Source of the DNA: Phycisphaerales bacterium UBA3190
GTDB taxonomy: Bacteria; Planctomycetota; Phycisphaerae; Phycisphaerales; UBA1924
Assembly (NCBI GenBank): GCA_002364005.1
Contig: DEXG01000015.1
Location: 251,483 to 277,477, forward strand
DNA length: 25,995 bases
Direction of reading: 5' to 3'
The translations under genes and the position numbers were made by a program. The notes under the pieces are model-generated. The model made no database searches and had not been told where the DNA came from. It saw only the letters and a list, made by a program, of their open reading frames with translations. Numbering within the stretch: the first letter of the stretch is position 1; each line of letters begins with the position of its first letter. Of the stretch, positions 1 to 6,992 are shown in pieces.

Positions 1-267
1 GAGCCGGTGTACAACATCATCGAAGCGGTGACTCGCACGCTCGAGCGGGCAGAACCCGAACTGGCGGCGGACCTCGTTGACAACGGCATCATGCTCGCGG
101 GCGGCGGCTCGCTGCTGCGTGGGCTGTCGATTGAGATCAACAAGGCAACCGGGCTGGATGTCACGCTGGCCGAGGACCCGCTGACCTGCGTGGCCCGCGG
201 CACGGCGATCTACCTCGAGAACATCGAAGAGTGGAAAGAAACCCTCGAGAACAACTCGGACATCTGA
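1..267 (+). CDS. mreB: Rod shape-determining protein MreB, C-terminal fragment
   Basis: This is the last 88 codons of a bacterial actin; the 5' part lies outside the window, and the reading frame is open from base 1. MreB polymerises under the inner membrane and positions the elongation machinery for peptidoglycan synthesis. The visible piece carries the actin-fold nucleotide-binding segment near GIMLAGGGSLLRGL and the family tail EDPLTCVARGTAIYLEN, both typical of the MreB C-terminus. mreC begins 91 bases downstream, followed by mreD, which is the classical shape operon order and strongly supports the call. The GTG at base 7 is an internal Val codon, not a start. Confidence 0.95.
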   Translation, partial: EPVYNIIEAVTRTLERAEPELAADLVDNGIMLAGGGSLLRGLSIEINKATGLDVTLAEDPLTCVARGTAIYLENIEEWKETLENNSDI

Positions 268-315
268 CCCGCACCCCGACGCTGATGCTCGGCTGCAACC
301 GCGGCTGGGTTGCGA

Positions 316-321
316 TACACT
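316..321 (+). promoter_or_regulatory. Possible -10 element ahead of mreC
   Basis: TACACT lies 37 bases before the mreC ATG, in the mreB-mreC gap. It would give a short leader containing the GAGGG ribosome-binding site. Just before it is a small hairpin (GCAACC at 295-300 pairing with GGTTGC at 308-313). No clear -35 box is visible. An internal promoter for mreCD is possible but unproven. Confidence 0.25.
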
Positions 322-358
322 GGGCTGAACAGGGACAACGCCGAAGGCGAGGGCGACG

Positions 359-1231
359 ATGCAACACCAACACCTGATTGTTCGATGGTCAATGCCCATC
401 ACGATCGTGGCGTTGCTTGTGCTCTCATTCACCCCTGCCAAGTGGCTGGGCTGGACGAACTGGTTCACCGCACAGGTCAATGTCGCGATCGTGCCCATCA
501 CCCACCCGTTCACGATCGTTGTCGACACGATCGTCCCGACACGAATCTCTGACCCCGCGGCCAGCGAGCGGGAGCAGGCGGTCATCGACGAGTTGCAGCG
601 GGTGCAGTTCGAGCTGCTGCAGATTCGCCAGGAGAACCAGCGTCTCAAAACGCAGATCGACTATTACGAACGCGGGGACGCGATCACGCCCCAGCTGAAT
701 GTCAAGCAGGTGACGCGCCCACGCATCGCGAACCTGACGGGCGACCTGTTGCTGGTCCGCACGGGCAGCATCGAGGGGCTCTCGCAAGGCACGGTCGTTG
801 TTGCCGACGCGGTGCAGTTGCTGGGGCGTGTCGCACGCGTCGACGGGCGTACCTCAACGGTGCTCCCGATCACCGCGGCCAGTGCCCAACCCATCATGGC
901 GGCGGTGCTGCTCAACGAGGACGGCTCGCGCCAGGCACGCTGCCTGCTCAAGCCCGTGGGCGATGGGACGCTGCGGGGTGATGTCGCACGCCCGTCGCTG
1001 GATGAAAACACGAATATCAGAGTCGGACAAGAAGTTCGGCTGCAGGACAGCCAGTGGCCCACGAACGCACAGATGTTGCTGGTGGGCCATATCGAGCGGG
1101 TTGAACGCAATGAGAAACAGCCGCTGCGTCCGAGCATCATCGTTCGGCCAACGGTCGACGATCTCCGTCGGGTGCCAGAGGTAATCCTGCGAATTCCGAT
1201 CACAGACGAGGCACAAGGGGGGACACCTTGA
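359..1231 (+). CDS. mreC: Rod shape-determining protein MreC
   Basis: MreC is the periplasmic scaffold of the elongasome; it links MreB/MreD to the wall synthases. The 290-residue protein has one N-terminal membrane segment (about residues 13-35, PITIVALLVLSF onward). A coiled coil follows at about 65-103 (ASEREQAVIDELQ to RLKTQIDYYER). Then comes the beta-rich MreC domain, with features such as GLSQGTVVVAD and LLGRVARVDGRTSTVLPIT. Length and domain order are normal for the family. The ATG at 359 is preceded by GAGGG at a workable distance. The stop overlaps the start of mreD by four bases, so the two are probably translationally coupled. Confidence 0.93.
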   Translation: MQHQHLIVRWSMPITIVALLVLSFTPAKWLGWTNWFTAQVNVAIVPITHPFTIVVDTIVPTRISDPAASEREQAVIDELQRVQFELLQIRQENQRLKTQIDYYERGDAITPQLNVKQVTRPRIANLTGDLLLVRTGSIEGLSQGTVVVADAVQLLGRVARVDGRTSTVLPITAASAQPIMAAVLLNEDGSRQARCLLKPVGDGTLRGDVARPSLDENTNIRVGQEVRLQDSQWPTNAQMLLVGHIERVERNEKQPLRPSIIVRPTVDDLRRVPEVILRIPITDEAQGGTP

Positions 1232-1794
1232 ACTGGCTCGTCTTCATCCTCAGCGCCTGGATCTGCTTCGGTCTCGAGCTGGCACTGATGTCGGTCTTCG
1301 ATGCCGGTGCTCGCGGTGTCCACCCGAGCATGGTGGTGCCGTTGCTCGTGTTTGTGGCGATGAACGCACCTCGCAAGCAGGCCCTGTGGGCGGCGGTCTT
1401 GCTTGGTCTGGTGGTGGACCTGATCTCCCCGATGCCGGCGCAGGACGGTGGGCTGATCACGATCATCGGGCCCCACGCGCTGGGCTACCTGCTGGGCGTG
1501 CACTTTGTGCTGGCCGTGCGTGGCATGCTGATCCGGCGCAACCCGCTGACCATGATCGTGATGTCCATCGTCACCATGCTGATCGCGCAGATCGTGGTCA
1601 TCGCGATTTTCACGCTCCGCGACCTGGGTGCCAGCTCGCTTGTGTGGGATGCGGGGAATGAGCTGCGTCAGGGCGTGTTCTCCTCGCTCTACACCGGGAT
1701 CAGCGCGCTGCTGCTCTCGTTCGTGTTCTTTGCGCTCGGGCCCGTGTTCGGCTTCAACACGACGGTTCCCACACGCTTTGCCCGCCATATCTGA
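1228..1794 (+). CDS. mreD: Rod shape-determining protein MreD
   Basis: This is a 188-residue, very hydrophobic protein with about five or six membrane segments, the size and topology of MreD, the integral-membrane partner of MreC. Sequence identity in this family is low, so the call rests on topology plus position directly after mreC. The start is a TTG overlapping the mreC stop (TTGA), with a strong AAGGGGGG ribosome-binding site five bases upstream. No ATG gives a comparable full-length protein. The usual downstream partners, penicillin-binding protein 2 and RodA, do not follow; a GlmU-like gene does. Confidence 0.85.
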   Translation: MNWLVFILSAWICFGLELALMSVFDAGARGVHPSMVVPLLVFVAMNAPRKQALWAAVLLGLVVDLISPMPAQDGGLITIIGPHALGYLLGVHFVLAVRGMLIRRNPLTMIVMSIVTMLIAQIVVIAIFTLRDLGASSLVWDAGNELRQGVFSSLYTGISALLLSFVFFALGPVFGFNTTVPTRFARHI

Positions 1795-1807
1795 TGCCCA
1801 GAACGGC

Positions 1808-1813
1808 TACACT
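1808..1813 (+). promoter_or_regulatory. -10-like hexamer just before the GlmU-like gene
   Basis: TACACT ends eight bases before the ATG at 1822, and no Shine-Dalgarno sequence is present between them. The spacing suggests a transcript starting at or within a few bases of the start codon (leaderless). This is inferred from spacing only; no good -35 box is seen. Confidence 0.3.
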
Positions 1814-1821
1814 TTGGGCGT

Positions 1822-3096
1822 ATGCCTGAACCAACCAAATCGATCCTGTTCGACGACGGCAAGGGGCTCTTGTCGCCGCTCAATGACCTGCGCCCGACCT
1901 ACGCGATCCGTACCGGGGCGATGACGATCTCGGAGCGGTTGACGCTCGCGTTTGACCTCCAGCCCGTTGGGGTTGTTGTGCCGCACAACATGGTCGAGCT
2001 GACGAGCGAGCTGACCAACCTCCCGGTCAACGAGCCGCCAGAAGCGAGCGATGAGGAGATCCTGCTCATCAACGCCCGGTGCGCCCTGCCGGTGCGGGCG
2101 ATCGGTGAGATCACGCTCGGTCAGGTGCTCATCGAAGAGGACACGCAGGACATGATCGCGGTGCGTCTGACGCAATCGGGCGTGCGTGATCTGCTGACGG
2201 GCAACCAGCCCGAGATGACCCCGATCGTGGTGCCGGGCAAGCACCTGCTCGCCCGCCCGTGGGACTGGAGACACTTCAGGGACGCGTCGCTGGAGTTTGA
2301 TCTGCAGGTCATCGCCCAGAACATGGTCAAGGTTGAGGCCGAGCCCATCGGTGTCACGCTCATCGGCACCGAGGGCATCGCGATCTCACGCGAAGCGATC
2401 GTCATGCCGGGCGTGATCCTCAACGCGCTCGCCGGCCCGATCGTCATCGAAGAGAACGCGACCATCCGACCCGGCGCGATCATCACGGGCCCGGCCTACA
2501 TCGGCCCGGGCACGACGGTGCTTGAGCAGGCGAACATTAAGCCCAACACCGCCGTTGGCCCGGTCTGTAAGGTCGCGGGCGAGGTCGGGGGCAGCGTGTT
2601 CCAGGGCTATGCCAACAAGGGCCACGCGGGGCACCTGGGCGACAGCTGGGTCGGCGAGTGGGCCAACCTCGGGGCCGACACCACCAACTCCAACTTGCTC
2701 AACACCTACGGCGAGGTCGCCGCCCGCCCCACACCCGGCGGCAGCATGGAAAAGACCGGCGAGATATTCCTCGGCGTGACCATGGGCGACCACACCAAGA
2801 CCGCGATCGGGACCCGCATCATGACCGGCGCGATCGTCGGCACCGGGACGATGTTCGCGGCCAGCACCGCGCTCTCGGGCACCACCGAGCCCTTCAGTTG
2901 GCACACCGACGCGGGCGTGAAGCACTACCGCCTAGGCAAGTTCGTCGAGGTCTCGATGACGGCGATGGGCCGACGCGGGATCAAGCAGTCGCAGGCGTAC
3001 TCACGGCGACTGACGATCCTGCACGAGACGGTGACGGGGCAGGAGGCGTTTAGTTGGCCGGGGAAGGATGTGAGTCATCTGGCCAGCAAAGAATGA
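1822..3096 (+). CDS. GlmU-like sugar-phosphate nucleotidyltransferase / acyltransferase
   Basis: This 424-residue protein resembles the GlmU-like family best known from Bacteroidetes (NTP_transf_4 type N-terminus plus left-handed beta-helix). The N-terminal part shows SPLNDLRPTYAIRTGAMTI, equivalent to the RP..IR.G..T pattern of that family rather than the GXGTRM loop of classical GlmU. From about residue 175 there are hexapeptide repeats (VIEENATIRPGAIITGPAYIG), then GYANKGHAGHLGDSWVG and NLGADTTNSN, matching the acetyltransferase active-site region. The likely role is making UDP-GlcNAc or a related activated sugar. It starts 27 bases after mreD, which fits envelope precursor supply. The exact substrate cannot be read from sequence. 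A DNA repeat follows within 40 bases of the stop. Confidence 0.8.
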   Translation: MPEPTKSILFDDGKGLLSPLNDLRPTYAIRTGAMTISERLTLAFDLQPVGVVVPHNMVELTSELTNLPVNEPPEASDEEILLINARCALPVRAIGEITLGQVLIEEDTQDMIAVRLTQSGVRDLLTGNQPEMTPIVVPGKHLLARPWDWRHFRDASLEFDLQVIAQNMVKVEAEPIGVTLIGTEGIAISREAIVMPGVILNALAGPIVIEENATIRPGAIITGPAYIGPGTTVLEQANIKPNTAVGPVCKVAGEVGGSVFQGYANKGHAGHLGDSWVGEWANLGADTTNSNLLNTYGEVAARPTPGGSMEKTGEIFLGVTMGDHTKTAIGTRIMTGAIVGTGTMFAASTALSGTTEPFSWHTDAGVKHYRLGKFVEVSMTAMGRRGIKQSQAYSRRLTILHETVTGQEAFSWPGKDVSHLASKE

Positions 3097-3134
3097 GCAG
3101 CCCTCGTTCCTCTGAATCGTTCGTGCCCACAGAC

Positions 3135-3285
3135 AACCAGCCGCGAATGGAAATGAGCGGCCACGGTTGCGCTGCAGGCCGCACATGGTCCGGGTTCACC
3201 GGCCTTATCGATACATCATCGTGTGAATGGACGACCGGCGTGTTTGATGGATCGCTGTGGCCGCTCATTGCCATTCGCGGCTAGT
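3135..3285 (+). repeat. 151-bp element with terminal inverted repeats, copy A
   Basis: The left arm (3139-3164, beginning AGCCGCGAATGG) is the reverse complement of the right arm (3257-3282, ending CCATTCGCGGCT) with one mismatch in 26. Allowing one more mismatch, the pairing extends to about 30 bases. The interior begins GGTTGCGCTGCAGGCC. A second copy in the same orientation lies at 3818-3968. Counted by eye the two differ at about 17 of 151 positions, nearly all in the interior, while the arms are almost invariant. This is typical of a non-coding, structure-forming or MITE/REP-like element. No transposase is present. Confidence 0.85.
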
Positions 3286-3790
3286 TTGGGTCGAGTTGTG
3301 GCTCGTCCGGGTCAAACATCCCATCGCGCACGAGGATCGCCAGGCGCCATGCTTTGCGCTCCTTCTCCAATCTCGCCTTTGATTCGAGTTGGACGGGCGC
3401 GAAGGCGGACCGGTAGAGTTCCTGGCACAATCCCTTTTCATACGCGGTGCCGCACTCGGGGCACACGCCTGACTCGTCCAGGTCTTCGAGCAAGTATCGA
3501 CACCAGGGGCAAAGGAAATAATCGTGGGCCCGTGCGAGGTCTCGCGTTTGACGGCTCTTCCACTTGAACCAGATCATCGGGATCAGCACCAGCAATGCCA
3601 GCCCGAGGAAGATGAACTCTGAGAGCGGGTACGAAACAAACACACACGATGAAATCACCAGGATGACGAACAGACCCATCCCGATCCGGTAGAGGGCCAC
3701 ACCCGTTTGCTTGCTCTTGCCCTTCCTGGGATCCCATCGCCCATTCGTGAGCATGGTCAACTCTTCGTGCTGGGAATCGGTCAGTTCCAT
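3281..3790 (-). CDS. Small membrane protein with C-terminal zinc ribbon
   Basis: This 169-residue protein of unknown function has two membrane helices (about residues 32-52 and 56-76). A four-cysteine zinc ribbon follows, CPWCRYLL at 94-101 and CPECG at 110-114, and then a charged, probably helical tail (LESKARLEKERKAW). The C-terminal domain should face the cytoplasm or periplasm depending on topology, which is not obvious. The ATG at 3790 was chosen because the longer reading frame to 3865 runs into the neighbouring repeat and would encode repeat-derived sequence. The TAG stop is formed by the last bases of repeat copy A, and copy B begins 28 bases upstream of the ATG, so the gene is framed exactly by the two copies. 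I recognise the CPxC/CPECG pattern but not a function. Confidence 0.7.
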   Translation of the reverse strand: MELTDSQHEELTMLTNGRWDPRKGKSKQTGVALYRIGMGLFVILVISSCVFVSYPLSEFIFLGLALLVLIPMIWFKWKSRQTRDLARAHDYFLCPWCRYLLEDLDESGVCPECGTAYEKGLCQELYRSAFAPVQLESKARLEKERKAWRLAILVRDGMFDPDEPQLDPN

Positions 3791-3817
3791 CTGCGAATCA
3801 TACCCGAATCGGTCCAC

Positions 3818-3968
3818 AACCAGCCGCGAATGGGAATGAGCGGCCACGGTTGCGCTGCAGGCCACACATGATCCGGGTTCATCAGCATTATCGAAATACC
3901 AGCATGTGAATGCACGAGCGGCGTACTTGGTGGATCGCCGTGGCCGCTCATTGCCATTCGCGGCTAGT
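3818..3968 (+). repeat. 151-bp element with terminal inverted repeats, copy B
   Basis: This is a direct repeat of copy A, with the same length and the same arms. The left arm is 3822-3847 and the right arm 3940-3965. The arm-arm mismatch sits at the same position as in copy A, while interior differences are scattered. It ends about 90 bases before the polA start codon. Frames that cross it give unconvincing peptides such as RSLPFAAS from the right arm, so it is treated as non-coding. Confidence 0.85.
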
Positions 3969-3975
3969 CAGCAAT

Positions 3976-4001
3976 GTGCTCGCTCGTTGCCATTGACGGT
4001 T
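3976..4001 (+). repeat. Degenerate extra right arm of the inverted-repeat element
   Basis: GTGCTCGCTCGTTGCCATTG and the bases just after it resemble the right arm of copies A and B, matching at roughly three quarters of positions. It follows copy B by eight bases. It could be a decayed remnant of a third copy or a chance resemblance. Confidence 0.35.
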
Positions 4002-4046
4002 GTGAGCCTCATTGAGACTACGGGTCACCCGGTGGGGATCCAACCC

Positions 4047-4052
4047 TATCAT
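4047..4052 (+). promoter_or_regulatory. -10-like hexamer just before polA
   Basis: TATCAT ends seven bases before the polA ATG at 4060, with no purine-rich ribosome-binding site in between. The spacing fits a leaderless or near-leaderless transcript. No convincing -35 box is seen. Confidence 0.35.
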
Positions 4053-4059
4053 CGGGTGC

Positions 4060-6966
4060 ATGAACACCCTCTACCTCATCGACGGCTTCGCCCAGTTCTT
4101 CCGCGCGTACCACGCGATTCGCACGCCCATGACCTCGCCGGTCACGGGTGAGCCGACGAATATGACCTACGGCTTCGTGGGCATGCTCATCAAGCTCCTG
4201 AAGAACGACGGGTTGCACCTTAAGGACGATCAGGGGCGGGTGACGCATGTGGCGGTCGCGCTCGATGTGGGCGGGGACCACGGAACATTCCGCAGCCAGC
4301 TCTTCCCCGAGTACAAGGCCAACCGTGATGCGCCGCCTGAGGATTTGATGCCGCAGGTCAACCGGGCCATCGAGATGCTCGAGGCGATCGGTGTGCCGGT
4401 GATCGGGTGCGAGGGGTTCGAGGCCGACGATGTGCTGGCGACGCTTGCCAGCAGCTATTCCGAGGCCCACCCCGATGTGCGGGTGCGGATCATCAGCAAG
4501 GACAAGGACCTCAAGCAGTTGCTGGGCCTGGGGACGCCGGCGACGCAGATGTACGATGTGCATACCGACATCCTGATCACCGAAGACGATCTGAAGGAAG
4601 AGCTGGGCATCCGCCCCGATCAGGTGATCGATCTGCTCACGCTCATGGGCGACACGGCCGACAACATCCCGGGGGTCAACGGCATCGGCATCAAGACCGC
4701 GGCCAAGCTGCTGGTCGAGCACGGCAGCCTCGACGCCATCATCCAGGCGGCCGAGGACGGGGCGATCAAGGGGAAACGACGCGAGAACATCATCGCCGCC
4801 AAGGAATGGCTCCCGCTGAGCAAGGAACTGGTGACGCTGCGTCACGATGTTCCCGTATCGCTGGATGTCGAGGCCGCCAGTGTCGAGAAGATCGATCTCA
4901 ACAAGCTGATCGACTACTGCAAGGAGTTCGGGTTCAACCGCTATCAGGACGAACTCAAGCGGATGATCTCGGGCGAGACGAGCGAAACCACACCCAAGAA
5001 GACCAAGCCCAAGGTGAACCAGGACGAGGGCTTCGGGCTCTTCAACCAGCCCAGCGACAGCGTGGCCAGTGTCGAAGGCGTCGATGGGGACTACCACACC
5101 GTCACGACCAAGAAGGACCTCGACGCGCTCGTCAAGAAGCTCAAGAAGGCCAAGCTGATCGCCGTCGATACCGAGACGACGCACATCAGGCCCATGTGGG
5201 CCAAGCTCGCGGGGGTCTCGGTGGCGATCGAGTCGGGCGAGGGGTACTACATCCCCACCCGCGCCCCCGAGGGTGACACGCACCTCGACGAGACGACCGT
5301 CATCGACGCCCTGCGCCCGCTGCTGGAAGACCCCGCCGTCGCCAAGGTCGGGCAGAACATCAAGTACGACCAGATCATCTTCCACAACTGCGGCATCCGC
5401 CTCGAAGGCATCATCCCCAGCGATCCAAAGTCGATGGCCGGCGACACCATGATCGCCTCGTATGTGCTCGATGCATCCCGCTCAAGCCACGGCATGGATT
5501 CGCTCTCGCTCGCCTTTCTCGAACGCAATCCGATCTCGATCAAGGACCTGATCGGCACGGGCAAGAGCCAGAAGCGCTTCGACGAGGTGCCACTGTCATT
5601 GGCCGGCCCGTACGCTGCCGAGGACGCGGACATCACGCTGCAGCTTGATCAGAAGCTGCTGCCGATGATTCACAAGGAGCCCGAGCTGGAAAAACTCTAC
5701 CGCGAGGTCGAGATGCCGCTGGTCGAGGTGCTCGCCGAGCTTGAGATCAACGGCGTGCTCGTGGACAAAGCTGAACTCAACAACCAGGAGAAACGCCTCC
5801 AGAAGCGGATCGACGAGCTGATCGAAGAGATCAACACCGAGGCGAAGAACTCAATCGCACGCACCTTCGATCTCAACAGCCCCAAACAGCTCTCCGAAGC
5901 GTTGTTCAATGCCCCCGATGACGAAGTCGAGGGTCTGGGGATCAAGCCGCTCAAAAAGACCAAGACCGGGTTCTCGACCAACGCCGAGGTGCTCGAGAAG
6001 CTCGCCCAGGACCCGGAGATCGAGACGCCGATCCCGTCGCTGATTCTGGAGTACCGCCAGCTGACCAAGCTGGTCTCGACCTACCTCAAGTCACTGGCCG
6101 AGGACATCCACCCCGAGACCAAGCGGATCCATGCGAGCTTCAACCAGACCGTCGCGGCGACCGGGCGTTTGAGTTCATCGGACCCGAACCTGCAGAACAT
6201 CCCGATCCGCAGCGACATCGGGCGTGAGATCCGGCGTGCGTTCGTCGCGCCCGAGGGGGCGCAGCTCATCAGCGCCGACTACTCGCAGATCGAGCTTCGC
6301 ATCTTGGCCCACCTCTCGGACGACCCCGCGCTGATCGAGGCCTTCCTCGCCGGCGAGGACATCCACAAGGCCGTCGCGGCCCAGATCAACAATGTCCCGC
6401 TCGACGAGGTCACCAGCGAGCAGCGATCGGGCGCCAAGATGGTCAACTTCGGCATCGTCTACGGCGTCACCCCGTGGGGGCTGGCGCGACGACTCAACAT
6501 CGGCAACAGCGAAGCTGCGGAGATCATCGACAACTACAAGGCCAAGTTCGCCAACATCACCAGCTTCCTCGACGAGTGCGTCCAGTTCGCCCGCTCGCAC
6601 GGCTATGTCCAGACCATGCTCGGGCGACGCCGACCGATCCGCGATATCGACGATCGCAACCCGCAGCGCAAAGCGCTGGCGGAACGCATGGCGATCAACA
6701 CGGTCGTGCAGGGGTCAGCCGCGGACCTGATCAAGCTGGCGATGATCGACCTACACCACCGAATCAAGGACGCCAAGCCCGACGGGCCCCTGCAGGGCAC
6801 GAAGATGATCCTCCAGATCCACGACGAGCTTGTCTTCGAGACCCCCTACGACCACGCGGCCCGTGCCCGCGATGTGATCGTGGAACGGATGGAGGCGGCG
6901 ATGGACCTGAAGGTGCCGCTGAAGGTCGATGCGCATGTATCGAGCAACTGGTACGACGGGAAGTGA
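4060..6966 (+). CDS. polA: DNA polymerase I
   Basis: This 968-residue enzyme fills gaps and removes RNA primers in replication and repair. All three domains are present. The N-terminal 5'-3' exonuclease begins LYLIDGFAQFFRAYHAIRTP and includes GFEADDVLATLA. The proofreading 3'-5' exonuclease keeps every key residue: D370/E372 in VDTETT, D437 in GQNIKYD, and Y518/D522 in YAAEDAD. The polymerase has motif A DYSQIELR (D740), motif B R789..K793..F797..Y801, and motif C HDE (921-923). The ATG at 4060 is chosen because the family N-terminus starts there; the frame extends 16 codons further upstream without homology. Length is normal for proofreading-proficient Pol I. There is a charged linker around residues 300-340 between the exonuclease domains. 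Confidence 0.97.
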   Translation: MNTLYLIDGFAQFFRAYHAIRTPMTSPVTGEPTNMTYGFVGMLIKLLKNDGLHLKDDQGRVTHVAVALDVGGDHGTFRSQLFPEYKANRDAPPEDLMPQVNRAIEMLEAIGVPVIGCEGFEADDVLATLASSYSEAHPDVRVRIISKDKDLKQLLGLGTPATQMYDVHTDILITEDDLKEELGIRPDQVIDLLTLMGDTADNIPGVNGIGIKTAAKLLVEHGSLDAIIQAAEDGAIKGKRRENIIAAKEWLPLSKELVTLRHDVPVSLDVEAASVEKIDLNKLIDYCKEFGFNRYQDELKRMISGETSETTPKKTKPKVNQDEGFGLFNQPSDSVASVEGVDGDYHTVTTKKDLDALVKKLKKAKLIAVDTETTHIRPMWAKLAGVSVAIESGEGYYIPTRAPEGDTHLDETTVIDALRPLLEDPAVAKVGQNIKYDQIIFHNCGIRLEGIIPSDPKSMAGDTMIASYVLDASRSSHGMDSLSLAFLERNPISIKDLIGTGKSQKRFDEVPLSLAGPYAAEDADITLQLDQKLLPMIHKEPELEKLYREVEMPLVEVLAELEINGVLVDKAELNNQEKRLQKRIDELIEEINTEAKNSIARTFDLNSPKQLSEALFNAPDDEVEGLGIKPLKKTKTGFSTNAEVLEKLAQDPEIETPIPSLILEYRQLTKLVSTYLKSLAEDIHPETKRIHASFNQTVAATGRLSSSDPNLQNIPIRSDIGREIRRAFVAPEGAQLISADYSQIELRILAHLSDDPALIEAFLAGEDIHKAVAAQINNVPLDEVTSEQRSGAKMVNFGIVYGVTPWGLARRLNIGNSEAAEIIDNYKAKFANITSFLDECVQFARSHGYVQTMLGRRRPIRDIDDRNPQRKALAERMAINTVVQGSAADLIKLAMIDLHHRIKDAKPDGPLQGTKMILQIHDELVFETPYDHAARARDVIVERMEAAMDLKVPLKVDAHVSSNWYDGK

Positions 6967-6980
6967 AGGACATATTCGGT

Positions 6981-6986
6981 TAGACT
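6981..6986 (+). promoter_or_regulatory. -10-like hexamer just before the amidohydrolase gene
   Basis: TAGACT occupies -12 to -7 relative to the ATG at 6993, the position of a -10 box when transcription begins at the start codon. GGCGGC fills the gap and is a weak ribosome-binding site at best. The evidence is spacing alone. Confidence 0.35.
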
Positions 6987-6992
6987 GGCGGC

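Noticed and set aside
664..1788. 374-codon open frame on the minus strand
   Set aside because: It is antisense to mreC/mreD, with the His/Arg/Asp-rich composition typical of GC-rich shadow frames.
3791..3865. Longer N-terminus for the zinc-ribbon gene
   Set aside because: The extra 25 codons lie partly in repeat copy B, so the extension is probably accidental; the ATG at 3790 gives a coherent protein.
3135..3968. CRISPR array
   Set aside because: Only two copies, 151 bases long and more than 500 bases apart with a gene between; no short repeat-spacer pattern and no cas gene.
3223..4151. Reading frames crossing the repeats (plus strand, containing RSLPFAAS)
   Set aside because: They exist only because the repeat arm is open in that frame, lack ribosome-binding sites and run antisense to the zinc-ribbon gene or into polA out of frame.
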